Below, in pieces: positions 19,531-28,613 of a DNA stretch of 64,000 nt. Position 1 is the stretch's first letter. Every line of letters begins with the position of its first letter. A model generated the notes under the pieces. The model was not told the DNA's origin. It did not search any database and saw nothing but the letters and a program-made list of their open reading frames with translations. This DNA is from Betaproteobacteria bacterium (lineage in GTDB: Bacteria > Pseudomonadota > Gammaproteobacteria > Burkholderiales > Casimicrobiaceae). Location of the stretch: contig READ01000016.1 in NCBI GenBank assembly GCA_004293675.1, positions 44,473-108,472 on the forward strand. The letters run 5' to 3'. The translations under genes and the position numbers were made by a program.

Positions 19531-19615
19531 TGCCTCATCAAATAGGGGATAAACGGATTAGAAACTGCTTTTCGAGTTACATACTAATTTCTATTAATCC
19601 CTTATTTCATAAGGC
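19531..19615 (-). repeat. Short bipartite inverted-repeat element, copy C
   Basis: Conserved arm at 19599-19615 (complement GCCTTATGAAATAAGGG); second arm TGCCTCATCAAATAGGGGAT at 19531-19550. It lies between the IclR gene and the Bug-type gene. Confidence 0.7.
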
Positions 19616-19653
19616 TTTAGCACATTAAGACAATAGCGAAGACTTTGGCAAAT

Positions 19654-19688
19654 TAAAAAGCCCACACAGCTTGCACTGTGCGGACTTT
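19654..19688 (-). terminator. Rho-independent terminator after the Bug-type gene
   Basis: On the minus strand, AAAGTCCGCACAG and CTGTGTGGGCTTT pair around a six-base loop and are followed by TTTAA. It lies 54 bp after the stop codon of the binding-protein gene. Confidence 0.85.
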
Positions 19689-19741
19689 GGCTAGTTACGT
19701 GGCGCGAAATGTCGCGCCCGAAATTGCTGCTGCTTTAGTGA

Positions 19742-20710
19742 TTAATCCGCGTAGGCCTTCGCCGCTTGGATGATCGGCGACCATTTGGCGATTTCGGAGG
19801 AGAGCAGCGCCTTAGCGCCCGCAGAAGTCTGCTTGTCAGCCGGCATGATCTCGGCGCCCAGCTCTTTCATTTTGGAAACAAACCCAGCGTCTTTGATGGC
19901 GGCTTGCAATGCGGTCTGCAATTGCGTCACCACAGCAGCAGGGGTGTTTTTCGGTGCGTAAAGGATGTGCCAGACGCCCACTTCAAAACCGGGCAACTCA
20001 GTGGCCAGTGGCGGCAGCTCTGGGAAATTGGCCAGCTTGGCTTTGCTGGTCACAGCGTAGGCTTTGACTTTTCCGCCCTTGATCTGACCCGTGGTGTTGG
20101 TCGATTGGTCGCACATCAAATCAACCTGACCGCCCAGTAGCGCGGTCATTGCAGGGCCGGTGCCTTGAAACGGTACGGTGGTCAAATCAGTCTTGAGCGC
20201 GCTTTGCAACAACAAACCGCAGAGGTGCGAAGCTGACCCGATGCCCGCATTAGCGAGATTGATTTTGTCTTTGTTGGCTTTGATGTAAGCGACCAAATCC
20301 TTGGCGTTACCGGCCGTCATCTGGGGCTTACCGATCAAAGTCATGGGCACATCAACGACTGCGCCGATCGGGATGAAGTCCTCGAGCGGTTTGAAATCGA
20401 GCTTGCGGTAAAGCGATGGCGCGGTGGACATGCCAATGTGGTGGAAGAGCAGTGTGTAGCCGTCGCCCGGAGCGCGCGCTACTTTGCCTGCGCCAATGGT
20501 TCCGCCAGCGCCGCCCGCGTTCTCAACGATCACGGAGCCTTTGAGCTGCGCGCCCAACGCTTGCGACAAATTACGAGCGACTACGTCAGTCGGTCCGCCC
20601 GCTGCGAACGGTACGACCATTGAAATGGGTTTCTCGGGATAAGCAGCAAAGGCTGAGGTAGCTGCAAACGCGACGGCCACGGCCGAAATCAGCGAAATCT
20701 TCTTAAACAT
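19742..20710 (-). CDS. Bug-family (TctC) substrate-binding protein
   Basis: Periplasmic solute receptor of the tripartite tricarboxylate transporter family, greatly expanded in Burkholderiales. The 322-residue precursor starts MFKKISLISAVAVAFAATSA with a Sec signal peptide cleaved near AFA-AYPEKP. Family blocks are YPEKPISMVVPFAAGGPTDV, VENAGGAGGTIGAGKVARAP, GYTLLFHHIG and NAGIGSASHLCGLLLQ. No TctA or TctB membrane genes accompany it, the common orphan situation for Bug proteins. The ligand is unknown. The start at 20710 is chosen over 20800 because it begins the signal peptide. Confidence 0.93.
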   Translation of the reverse strand: MFKKISLISAVAVAFAATSAFAAYPEKPISMVVPFAAGGPTDVVARNLSQALGAQLKGSVIVENAGGAGGTIGAGKVARAPGDGYTLLFHHIGMSTAPSLYRKLDFKPLEDFIPIGAVVDVPMTLIGKPQMTAGNAKDLVAYIKANKDKINLANAGIGSASHLCGLLLQSALKTDLTTVPFQGTGPAMTALLGGQVDLMCDQSTNTTGQIKGGKVKAYAVTSKAKLANFPELPPLATELPGFEVGVWHILYAPKNTPAAVVTQLQTALQAAIKDAGFVSKMKELGAEIMPADKQTSAGAKALLSSEIAKWSPIIQAAKAYAD

Positions 20711-20803
20711 CGGGGACTCTCCAAGTGTGTTTTGATAGTGCGACAACGCATCACATTTCCGTGCGCTGACATCCGACCTATTGTATGGACGAAAAGCCAA
20801 TTG

Positions 20804-22177
20804 CTATTGGGGTTTCCAGAGGGGCAGCAACCCATATTGCCCATCCGTTTCGACGAAGTCGTGTGCCACACAGACCCCGGCAATTGCGGCCAGTACGCCG
20901 TTACAGGTCAGCACCGGCCAATGCTCGCGTAACCAGGGCGAAACGCCGGCGTGCTGCATCACGTTCTTGAACGAAACGCGCCCCGACTTGGGCGACAGGG
21001 CGATGCGATCACCATCGTTTCGGGTCCGGATGAGCCAGCGCTCCGACGGCTTTGGCGCGCGGATTCGTTGGGTTGCGCGATTGCCTTCGTCGCCAGCAGC
21101 GTCATTGGATTGCGATTGGAAATTAAGCTCGCCGCTACCAAACGCCACTCGGTTTTCGCCACGCCATTGAATCGGTTGCAACGACGCCGCAGACGGTTCG
21201 GAAAGCACATCGGGCACCCAATGCATCACGCCGCGATACACCCGCACGGTGGCGGGCGCACGAGCAGGTCGCAGCACGATATTTTGCGAATCAGCGTGCG
21301 ACAGCAGCTGTTTTTCCCATTCGATTAAACGATCAAAGGCGAGCGCGGGTGAGCTGTTGTTGGCGAGCCAAAATCTAAGCAGATTCCGTCGGCGCGCACT
21401 ACTCAAATCACGCCACGGAGCCAGGGCGAGCAGCGTTCGATCAGCTACGCCGCAAACAGTTTCGTCATGCAGCGCCATGGCTTCGGCCAATTCATTGGCC
21501 TCGGCTTGCAATAACGCTGCACGCGCAAGGCTCGATTCAGCGCTCGGAAACGCCGTTTGGAGCGCTGGCCAAACATCGAGCCGCAAACGATTGCGTGAGA
21601 AATGCGGGTCGTCATTGCTCTCGTCGTGAATGGCTTGAATGCTGTGCGCTGCCGCATACGCATCCAGATGCGATTTGGAAACAAAAAGCAGTGGCCGGAG
21701 CAATTTTTCGGAGCGCAGCGCCATGGCCGCAAGCCCCGCCGGTCCGCTGCCGCGCAGTAATTGCAACAACACCGTTTCGGCTTGATCGCGAGCGTGGTGT
21801 GCCGTGACAATCAATGCGTTGTCATGCGCTGCGTCTCGAGTGAGCGCCGCGTATCGGGCGACGCGTGCGGCGGCCTCGATGCCTTGGGGTGCATTTCGAT
21901 CAATCGCGACGCGGGTCACTGTCAGCGCAATTCCGAGCGCGTCGCAAGTGCTTTGGCAATGCACGGCCCAACGATCCGCGTTGGGACTTAAACCGTGATG
22001 AACGTGATGCGCACGCAGCACGATGTTTGGACGATGTCGCGCTAGCGCATGAAGCAACACTGCCGAATCAACGCCGCCCGAATAGGCCACGCACAGCGTT
22101 GAGTTTGCAGCAAGCTCATTGCAAAACGCTGCAATTGTCTGCTCGACCTGTGCGCCCCTGGCTGTTGGGTTGGACAT
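20804..22177 (-). CDS. tilS: tRNA(Ile)-lysidine synthase
   Basis: Essential enzyme that converts C34 of the tRNA-Ile CAU anticodon to lysidine, changing its decoding from AUG to AUA. The protein of 457 residues has the N-type ATP-pyrophosphatase P-loop LCVAYSGGVDSAVLLHAL, then VTAHHARDQAETVLLQLLRG and HDESNDDPHFSRNRLRLDVW, a middle all-helical region and a C-terminal TilS domain (RNDGDRIALSPKSGRVSFKN; PVLTCNGVLAAIAGVCVAHD). An in-frame GTG at 22201 would add eight residues. It starts 25 bp after the accA stop codon, the usual accA-tilS arrangement. Confidence 0.95.
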   Translation of the reverse strand: MSNPTARGAQVEQTIAAFCNELAANSTLCVAYSGGVDSAVLLHALARHRPNIVLRAHHVHHGLSPNADRWAVHCQSTCDALGIALTVTRVAIDRNAPQGIEAAARVARYAALTRDAAHDNALIVTAHHARDQAETVLLQLLRGSGPAGLAAMALRSEKLLRPLLFVSKSHLDAYAAAHSIQAIHDESNDDPHFSRNRLRLDVWPALQTAFPSAESSLARAALLQAEANELAEAMALHDETVCGVADRTLLALAPWRDLSSARRRNLLRFWLANNSSPALAFDRLIEWEKQLLSHADSQNIVLRPARAPATVRVYRGVMHWVPDVLSEPSAASLQPIQWRGENRVAFGSGELNFQSQSNDAAGDEGNRATQRIRAPKPSERWLIRTRNDGDRIALSPKSGRVSFKNVMQHAGVSPWLREHWPVLTCNGVLAAIAGVCVAHDFVETDGQYGLLPLWKPQ

Positions 22178-22202
22178 CGTCGCGATGCCGCGAAAAGCCA
22201 CA

Positions 22203-23168
22203 CTAGGCGGCTTTTACGGCTCCGTATCCAGCCAGACGAGCCCGGCGCTGCGTCAGCCGAGCACTCGGGCTGAGCGCTGAGAACTTCGCCAGCTCGGACT
22301 CGAGCACCGATTTCAAGCTGCCCATCATCGTGACCGGATCGCGGTGCGCACCGCCCACGGGCTCGGGCACGATGTGATCGATCAAACCAAGCGACTTCAG
22401 GCGCTGCGCAGTGATACCCAGGCCCTCAGCCGCTTCGGGCGCGCGCTCAGCGCTCTTCCACAAAATCGACGCGCAGCCCTCCGGCGAAATCACGGAATAT
22501 GTTGAGTATTGCAACATGATGGTCACATCACCCACGGCAATAGCGAGTGCGCCGCCCGAGCCGCCTTCGCCGATGATGGTGACAATGATGGGGCTTTGAA
22601 TTTGCGCCATTTCAAAGAGGTTACGGCCGATGGCTTCGGATTGACCACGCTCCTCAGCGCCGACGCCCGGGTAAGCGCCCGGAGTGTCAACGAACGTGAA
22701 AATCGGCAAACCAAACTTGTCAGCCATTTTCATTAAACGAAGCGCTTTTCGATAACCCTCAGGGCGCGGCATGCCCCAGTTTCGCAGCACTTTTTCTTTG
22801 GTATCGCGGCCTTTTTGTTGACCGATGACCATGCAGCTTGTGCCGTTGAAGCGCGCCAAACCGCCCACGATCGCGGCGTCGTCGGCGTAGCTTCGGTCGC
22901 CATGAAGTTCAACGAAATCCGTGAACAAGCCGTGCGCATAGTCGAGCGTGTAGGGGCGCTGCGGATGCCGCGAGACCTGTGCCACCTGCCACGGCGTGAG
23001 CTTTGAATAAATGGATTTATTAAGTTCGCCCAATTTCTTGGTGAGCTTTTTCAATTCATCGGACACATCAAGCTGATCAACACCGTTGTGCAGCTCGGTC
23101 AGCTCATCAATTTTGGATTGCAGTTCAGCCAGCGGCTGTTCGAAGTCAAGGTAAGTTTGTTTCGCCAT
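22203..23168 (-). CDS. accA: Acetyl-CoA carboxylase carboxyltransferase subunit alpha
   Basis: Alpha subunit of the carboxyltransferase that makes malonyl-CoA for fatty acid synthesis; partners AccD, AccB and AccC are outside the window. Full length at 321 residues: starts [20 protein letters not shown], with ISRHPQRP-like [60 protein letters not shown], and [20 protein letters not shown]. Followed directly by tilS. Confidence 0.98.
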   Translation of the reverse strand: MAKQTYLDFEQPLAELQSKIDELTELHNGVDQLDVSDELKKLTKKLGELNKSIYSKLTPWQVAQVSRHPQRPYTLDYAHGLFTDFVELHGDRSYADDAAIVGGLARFNGTSCMVIGQQKGRDTKEKVLRNWGMPRPEGYRKALRLMKMADKFGLPIFTFVDTPGAYPGVGAEERGQSEAIGRNLFEMAQIQSPIIVTIIGEGGSGGALAIAVGDVTIMLQYSTYSVISPEGCASILWKSAERAPEAAEGLGITAQRLKSLGLIDHIVPEPVGGAHRDPVTMMGSLKSVLESELAKFSALSPSARLTQRRARLAGYGAVKAA

Positions 23169-23225
23169 GAGAGGATTCTAGGCGGTTCACTGAAATGAAT
23201 TCAAACGCCGTGCTTCGGCGAGGCT

Positions 23226-23627
23226 CTAAAAGCGGGTTGGCTCTTTTTCGCGCGGCGCGAGCACGCCACCTTGTTTGGTATCCGGCAGCGGCGCAAATCG
23301 AGCGATAAGCATCATCAAACCCGCAAAAATCATGACGAGCGGCACAATCAAACGCGAGCGCCAACCTAGATCAAAGTAGCCATACCAGCCGATGCCAATG
23401 GCGATCAGCACCGGACCCGCCACGAGTGATTTTTTGGTCAAGCCATCGAGCACCAAAATCGCCACGCCCGCACCAACAAACGCCAACGCAATCAGGGTGT
23501 TCCAATCAGGAATCCAGCCAAAGTTCCAGCCGAGCAGGGCAAGTCCGCCAACGATGAGAAGTACCGGGATGGTCGCGTCGCGCATGAGGGCAATTCCGAG
23601 AAGCGTTCGATTGAACAATGCTCGCAT
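23226..23627 (-). CDS. Small membrane protein, four helices
   Basis: Predicted inner-membrane protein of 133 residues with four hydrophobic segments (IPVLLIVGGLALLGWNFGWI; TLIALAFVGAGVAILVLDGL; VAGPVLIAIGIGWYGYFDLG; LIVPLVMIFAGLMMLIARFA). The pattern recalls LiaI/LiaF-type or DUF5668 membrane regions, but this is tentative. A second ATG at 23585 gives a 119-residue form and has a better ribosome-site-like sequence (ggaat) upstream; I cannot decide between them. It lies 57 bp upstream of accA on the same strand. Confidence 0.7.
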   Translation of the reverse strand: MRALFNRTLLGIALMRDATIPVLLIVGGLALLGWNFGWIPDWNTLIALAFVGAGVAILVLDGLTKKSLVAGPVLIAIGIGWYGYFDLGWRSRLIVPLVMIFAGLMMLIARFAPLPDTKQGGVLAPREKEPTRF

Positions 23628-23744
23628 TGTCTGTGCGTTTGGAATTTGGTGCAAATTGGATCGATGCCCCACACGCTGGTGCTCTCCCGCCGGGGCGAGA
23701 GCTGGGGACAATCCACCGTTGGACAATGCTCGTCACCCTCGCCC

Positions 23745-23844
23745 TGTAGGAGCGGTTCCACCGCGATGCCCCGGTTGGCCGAGGATTGGCTTAACCATAG
23801 GGGCTCGCGTGCGTTGCGCCTTTCGCGGTGGAACCGCTCCTACA
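23745..23844. repeat. Paired REP-like repeat, unit 1
   Basis: TGTAGGAGCGGTTCCACCGC at 23745 and its inverse at 23823-23844 enclose about 55 bp; the whole forms a long hairpin. The enclosed sequence is similar to that of unit 2, so the whole 100-bp unit was copied, not only the ends. Confidence 0.9.
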
Positions 23845-23941
23845 GCTCGGTTGAAGTGGCTTCGCCGGAGCCACTAGGCGGAACCGCAAGCGTTCCGCCG
23901 TACCGACTGAGGTGGGAGGTGGGGCGCAATCGTCGTCGGCC

Positions 23942-24042
23942 TGTAGGAGCGGTTCCACCGCGATAACCGCGTTGGCGGCGGATGGGCTTGACGCGGCGCG
24001 GCTCGGGTGCGTTACGTTCATCGCGGTGGAACCGCTCCTACA
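23942..24042. repeat. Paired REP-like repeat, unit 2
   Basis: Second 101-bp unit with TGTAGGAGCGGTTCCACCGC at 23942 and its inverse ending at 24042. It lies 98 bp downstream of unit 1 and 135 bp before the start codon of the haloperoxidase-like gene. Confidence 0.9.
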
Positions 24043-24177
24043 GTGGGAGGGAGATGCTGGTACGGACGATTGTTTACGATCCCGCCGAATGTGCAGGCTT
24101 GCCGTCTAGGTCTTCGTGTTCGTCAGGGAAACGGTTACGCTTCAATCCCCGATTACCGCGCCCATGCACCCCTGCGA

Positions 24178-25725
24178 ATGCACGACGACGACCCAGATTC
24201 CGCACGCCGCCGATGGCTCAAGCAAACGGCTTTCAGCACAGCCACTGTTGCATTGAGCACTGCGGTGCCCTTGAGCGCAACAGCGCAATCACAAACCGCC
24301 GTGCGAGCGTTGCCATCTGAAACGAACCGCGCCAAAGGCCGCGCCAGTTTCGCCAAAACAATCGCCCATGATTCCAACGGCGAGGTGAGCGCCGCGGCGC
24401 GCGATGCGATGGAGCAGGCCACGGCGAGTGGACGCGTGGCCGATTGGGAGTCGCTTCCGGTGCAATCGCAGATGCGTTTGGTCAATCCGTTGGCGGGTTA
24501 TGGCTGGGAGAAAGACCCGCTCCGAACCGAGGTGACGCCGCTGCCACCGTTTCCCGCGCTCGATTCCAAGGTGTTGGCGGAGCAGGCGTTGGAGCTTTAT
24601 TGGATGGCGCTGCTGCGCGATGTGCCGCTGTGGGATTACGGGCGCAATTCGGTTGTTCGAGATGCGGTGGCTGAGCTTTCGAAAACGGAGCTTTTTGCGG
24701 GCGTGACGGCGTCAACCCTGTTTCGACTTGGCTTACCCGGCGAGAATTCAGGGCACTTCATTTCGCAATTGCTCTGGATGCCGATTCCCTACGGTGCGCA
24801 TACCCTGTGGCAAGCGTACCGAACGCCGTTTCGTGGCACGGATTTCATGACCACGTTTGATGAGTACGTAAAGGTGATTCGGGGCGATTGGCCACCGGGG
24901 ATTTTGAATCACTATTCGGAGAATTTTTATCTGCGCTCGGGACGTGATTTGGGCGAATACGTGCGTTGGGATTTTTCGAATCAGGCGTTTGTGAACGCGG
25001 CGTCGATTTTGCTCGGTAATCCGCATCGTCCGCGCGAAAACTGGCCCGCTACCAATCCCTACAAAACATCGCGAACGATGAACGGGTTTGTGTCGATGGG
25101 GCCGGCGTTTATTCATAACGCGATGGGTAGTGTGAGTGATGCGGCGATGCGCGCGTGTTGGTACGAAAAGTGGATCGGTCATCGCGCGTTGCGCCCCGAA
25201 GAATTTGGTGCACTGGTGGATCGAACGGTGCGCGGCGAAACGCTCGGAATTCATCCGCTCGTTGTCAATTCCGAGGCAGTGAAACGGGTGCGCGCTAAAT
25301 ACGGCTCTGCGCTCTTGCCGCAAGCCTACCCCGAGGGCGCACCCGCACATCCAGCCTATCCGTCAGGGCACGCGAGCATTGCCGGGGCGTGCGTCACGGT
25401 CCTTAAAGCGATGTTTGAGGAGGCTCGCGAACTGCGCTTTCCGCTGCAACCCACGCGCGATGGGAAAGACTGGGAAGCGCTATCGACCGACCTGCCCAAA
25501 CCGACCGTCGGCGCGGAATTGAACAAGCTCGCATCCAACATGTCAGTGGGTCGAAATATCGCGGGCGTGCATTGGCACAGCGATGCGATGCAGGGCTTGT
25601 TGTTGGGCGAGCGCGTGGCGATTGCGTGGCTTAAGTCGGAAAAGGCCAAGAGCGTTGAGGCGCAGCAAGGATGGGCTAAGGGCTTTGAATTTGTTGGGTT
25701 TAACGGGAAGCGAGTTGTTATCTGA
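24178..25725 (+). CDS. Vanadium-dependent haloperoxidase-like / PAP2-family secreted protein
   Basis: Probable exported enzyme of 515 residues. The N-terminus has a twin-arginine-like signal (ARRRWLKQTAFSTATVALST) ending near ATAQ. The C-terminal half carries the three vanadate/phosphate-binding blocks of the family: WYEKWIGHRALRPEEF, then AYPSGHASIAGACVTV, then SVGRNIAGVHWHSDAMQGLL with the axial His. These fit bacterial vanadium-dependent haloperoxidases; the related PAP2 phosphatases share the same fold, so the reaction (halide oxidation by peroxide or phosphate ester hydrolysis) is not certain. The upstream in-frame start at 24007 is rejected because it translates a REP-like repeat. No partner gene is adjacent. 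Confidence 0.9.
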   Translation: MHDDDPDSARRRWLKQTAFSTATVALSTAVPLSATAQSQTAVRALPSETNRAKGRASFAKTIAHDSNGEVSAAARDAMEQATASGRVADWESLPVQSQMRLVNPLAGYGWEKDPLRTEVTPLPPFPALDSKVLAEQALELYWMALLRDVPLWDYGRNSVVRDAVAELSKTELFAGVTASTLFRLGLPGENSGHFISQLLWMPIPYGAHTLWQAYRTPFRGTDFMTTFDEYVKVIRGDWPPGILNHYSENFYLRSGRDLGEYVRWDFSNQAFVNAASILLGNPHRPRENWPATNPYKTSRTMNGFVSMGPAFIHNAMGSVSDAAMRACWYEKWIGHRALRPEEFGALVDRTVRGETLGIHPLVVNSEAVKRVRAKYGSALLPQAYPEGAPAHPAYPSGHASIAGACVTVLKAMFEEARELRFPLQPTRDGKDWEALSTDLPKPTVGAELNKLASNMSVGRNIAGVHWHSDAMQGLLLGERVAIAWLKSEKAKSVEAQQGWAKGFEFVGFNGKRVVI

Positions 25726-25750
25726 CGTTGTCACAAACTATATCCTTTAA

Positions 25751-25837
25751 TGCCAGGAAAACATTGGGATAGCCGCCGATATTCGAGTGATTCAAAAACA
25801 GAGATAAATTGCTGAAAGCCCATAGTTTATTTGGCCA
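25751..25837 (-). repeat. Short bipartite inverted-repeat element, copy D
   Basis: Conserved arm at 25818-25837 (complement TGGCCAAATAAACTATGGGC); second arm TGCCAGGAAAACATTGGGAT at 25751-25770. It lies between the convergent haloperoxidase-like and GDYXXLXY genes. Confidence 0.72.
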
Positions 25838-25867
25838 TTGAAAGAAAAGCTGGGAACCCAGCAATCC

Positions 25868-26422
25868 TCACCCTCGAACTTCGACGCCGCCCTTCGATTG
25901 ATCGTCTTTTCGTAGTTTCATTTTGGGTTCGATTACGCGTCGGTCGGCGTCGAGCATCGCCACCAACAGCGCCGTGCCATCGGCGTTCACACGAAACTGC
26001 CCAAACTTCGCTGCCTCAAACGAATCGCCCGTGCCTTCCTGAAAAAAGTAGGCGTCGGTGACAATTCGGATGCCATTGTTACGAGTTCGAAACTGCAACT
26101 TTTGCGCGTTGTCAGCCAGCGCTTCGCCGGGTGTGAAAAGCCTTGAAAACGTGCCCACACCGTTTCCATCTATCGTCAAAACGGCGTGCCCATCGAGGAG
26201 CTTGGCCTCTGTCGCAGCGTTCAGAATCGGCGTGGCCACCTCAAACCGAAGCGCCATGTAATCGCCCTGCATCAAAGAGCGCGGATCGACAGGCGCGAGT
26301 TGCAGCAACACCACGCGACCCTTGGCGAGCGTTTTTTCGTGCCCGGCGATGGTGACATTGACGGCAGTCAGAGCGACAACAAGCCCCGCCACCCAAAGCA
26401 ATCGTTGAATCCAAGCGTTCAT
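25868..26422 (-). CDS. GDYXXLXY-domain membrane-anchored protein
   Basis: Protein of 184 residues with one N-terminal membrane helix (WIQRLLWVAGLVVALTAVNV) and an exported domain containing the signature block DPRSLMQGDYMALRFEVATP that names the family. Function unknown. It overlaps the DUF4401 gene by 4 bp (ATGA), making it the last gene of a three-gene operon DUF2157 / DUF4401 / GDYXXLXY that recurs in many proteobacteria. Confidence 0.9.
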   Translation of the reverse strand: MNAWIQRLLWVAGLVVALTAVNVTIAGHEKTLAKGRVVLLQLAPVDPRSLMQGDYMALRFEVATPILNAATEAKLLDGHAVLTIDGNGVGTFSRLFTPGEALADNAQKLQFRTRNNGIRIVTDAYFFQEGTGDSFEAAKFGQFRVNADGTALLVAMLDADRRVIEPKMKLRKDDQSKGGVEVRG

Positions 26423-27471
26423 TGCACACCTCCATCGCTCGTTTTCACGTCGCTAGGTTTATGAAAAAAGTGCAGCAGCGCCGCGCCGATCCAAAGCCCC
26501 ACCGCAAGGATCGCCAGCGAATACGATTTTTCGAGTAGGGTCGTATTGGTTTGGTAGTAGTGAGCGGACAAGTACAACACCGTAGCAAGTAGGGCCAGCG
26601 CAGTGCCGGTTCGCGAACCGCGCGCAAACGCAACCAATAATCCAATCGACGCCGCGAGTAAACCCGGCGCTTTCCAGCACGCCGCCGCTAAGAGCAGGGC
26701 CGCGACCATCACAGCCACTCGCTTTATCGCAGCGAGCTGATCGGTGTAGAGAAATACCGCAAAAATCCAGATCGCAGCGAGCGCGGATGAGGCTTGCCAG
26801 ACGCTCAAATTAAACGTCTTCGTCACGTCTGAGTTGAGCCCCACTGCACAGGTGATTAGAAGCGATAACCAAGTGCCGTGGGCGACGGGTCGCAACCAGT
26901 CATCATGGCCAGCGCAAATCCAGCGCGTCTCAGTTCGCCACAATAAAACAGTGGTTAAAGCGATGACGGCCGGTAGCGCGCTTGCGACATTGCGCTCGGC
27001 CAAGAACACCGCAAACGCTGCCCATGCAAATAGCGTTGAAACGAAGCGATGCTGACGGTTAGCCATGACTGCGATCAACCCGATCTGCAAGATCATGAGC
27101 GCAAGCGCGATGCCGCCAAAACTATCGATCACGGTTAACGCCCACGCTGCTGCCAACTGCCCCGCGATGGACATCGAAAAGGCAAGCTGCTGAAAAAACT
27201 CGTTGCGTTGTGGAATGCGAAACATCCACCATGCTGCAACGAGCAGCAAAATTCCAACCACTGCGGCGCCCGCTCTACCTTCGCCGAACAATACGACAAA
27301 GAAAAGCGCGCCCGTTGTGCCAAGCAGCATGATGCCGGCAAACCAGCCGAGCACAGCCATCATGATGCGTCCGATCCACGGAACGGGCGCTTCGCGCTCC
27401 GGGACGGTCGGCGCGTCGCCGGTAACCAGTAGCTCGTTCGAAAGGCGCTGCCAAAGCGTTGCGATATTCAT
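26419..27471 (-). CDS. DUF4401 multi-pass membrane protein
   Basis: Protein of 350 residues, starting MNIATLWQRLSNELLVTGDA, with about ten membrane helices after a short soluble start; the order and position fit DUF4401. Two overlaps of 4 bp, with the DUF2157 gene before it and the GDYXXLXY gene after it, indicate translational coupling. The in-frame start at 27636 is rejected because it would extend far into the preceding gene. Function unknown. Confidence 0.88.
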   Translation of the reverse strand: MNIATLWQRLSNELLVTGDAPTVPEREAPVPWIGRIMMAVLGWFAGIMLLGTTGALFFVVLFGEGRAGAAVVGILLLVAAWWMFRIPQRNEFFQQLAFSMSIAGQLAAAWALTVIDSFGGIALALMILQIGLIAVMANRQHRFVSTLFAWAAFAVFLAERNVASALPAVIALTTVLLWRTETRWICAGHDDWLRPVAHGTWLSLLITCAVGLNSDVTKTFNLSVWQASSALAAIWIFAVFLYTDQLAAIKRVAVMVAALLLAAACWKAPGLLAASIGLLVAFARGSRTGTALALLATVLYLSAHYYQTNTTLLEKSYSLAILAVGLWIGAALLHFFHKPSDVKTSDGGVQ

Positions 27472-28511
27472 GGTTGCGCTCCTTCGGCGGAACGATCGCT
27501 TGCTGATTTTTCGCCGCGATGCGCCTGTGTTTTTTTGCGAATGATGTTGTGTAAAAAGACCGCCGCTCCGATGATGTAGACCGCAACCAACGCACCCAAT
27601 TCCCATGAAATCGTTGCGATCAACCGCGCGAACCAATGCGCTGACGTGGCAATGCCACCAAAGGCGACTAGGTAGAGCAACCAGGGCTCAAACTGCGCGC
27701 TGCCGGGCCGACTTGACCACCACCACATCATCGCCAACACCGCGCCGCCGATGAGAAACTGCGCCACCGCCGCCGCATCAATGCGCTCGCCCCACACCGA
27801 GATGGATCCGGCCACGGTCGCCCAGAAAATCGTAAACGCTGCGGCGGTGCGCCACACCCACGGCACATTCAACGACGTAAATCGCCGCGCCCAGAAAAAG
27901 GCAGCAAATGCAGCGGCGTTGGCCAAGCACATCAACATCGCTGGCTCATCGTAACGCGATAACCAGCGCCCCAAGCGGGCGTCGCCAAAGGCCCAGATAT
28001 TGAGCCCCAGCTCGGCCACCAAAAACCACACCAGCCACAAGCCCCACCACCGCGCGGCCAAGACCCACAACAAACCGAGCGCAGCCCAGCCGGCGAATAG
28101 CTGCCAAGTGTCAGCGCCGGTTTGGTAAGTCTGCCCGGTAAATGCCAACAAGCCACCGAGCGCGAAAAACGCGATCAGCCCGGCTGCGCGCGAAATCATC
28201 GGTCGTTTGACGGTGATGATCGCAATACCAACGGCGAGCACGATTAAACCCTCGAGTAATCCAAATCGAAACCAGCGTCCGAGCGCCGTCCAGTTGTAAG
28301 CGACCAAACAAATCAGCGCGCTCGACATCACTGCGGCACCACCGGTGATCGCCAGGCGATGCAAAAAGCGATGCCAGAGCGTTTCGCCCGGTGTCACACC
28401 GATAACTTCTCTGGCTCGGGCGAGCGATTTCGCGTTGAGCGAGCCGCTGCTGGCTAACGCTCGGAGGTCGTCGTCGCTGAGTGCGGCGTCTGGATGATTA
28501 GTGTTTTGCAA
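27468..28511 (-). CDS. DUF2157 multi-pass membrane protein
   Basis: Protein of 347 residues. A soluble N-terminal region (DDDLRALASSGSLNAKSLAR; VIGVTPGETLWHRFLHRLAI) precedes about ten hydrophobic helices, the DUF2157 arrangement. First gene of the DUF2157 / DUF4401 / GDYXXLXY operon. Role unknown; the conserved trio suggests a membrane complex, which is inference. Confidence 0.88.
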   Translation of the reverse strand: MQNTNHPDAALSDDDLRALASSGSLNAKSLARAREVIGVTPGETLWHRFLHRLAITGGAAVMSSALICLVAYNWTALGRWFRFGLLEGLIVLAVGIAIITVKRPMISRAAGLIAFFALGGLLAFTGQTYQTGADTWQLFAGWAALGLLWVLAARWWGLWLVWFLVAELGLNIWAFGDARLGRWLSRYDEPAMLMCLANAAAFAAFFWARRFTSLNVPWVWRTAAAFTIFWATVAGSISVWGERIDAAAVAQFLIGGAVLAMMWWWSSRPGSAQFEPWLLYLVAFGGIATSAHWFARLIATISWELGALVAVYIIGAAVFLHNIIRKKTQAHRGEKSASDRSAEGAQP

Positions 28512-28532
28512 AATGCCTCCAAAAGTGGATTG

Positions 28533-28558
28533 GCTCCCTCCGCCTGGGGAGAGGGAGC
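28533..28558. repeat. CTCCCTC palindrome
   Basis: GCTCCCTCCGCCTGGGGAGA followed by GGGAGC can form a hairpin. It belongs to the CCCTCTCCC palindrome family also seen at 18402 and inside ileS. It lies between the DUF2157 gene start and the ycaO stop. Confidence 0.7.
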
Positions 28559-28613
28559 TTCGACGCGCCCCAGTACGTCGCGCTCATTGGTTTCGTAAAT
28601 GCGACGTAGCGGA

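Noticed and set aside
24007..24177. Longer N-terminus of the haloperoxidase-like protein
   Set aside because: Begins inside a REP-like repeat and precedes a clear export signal.
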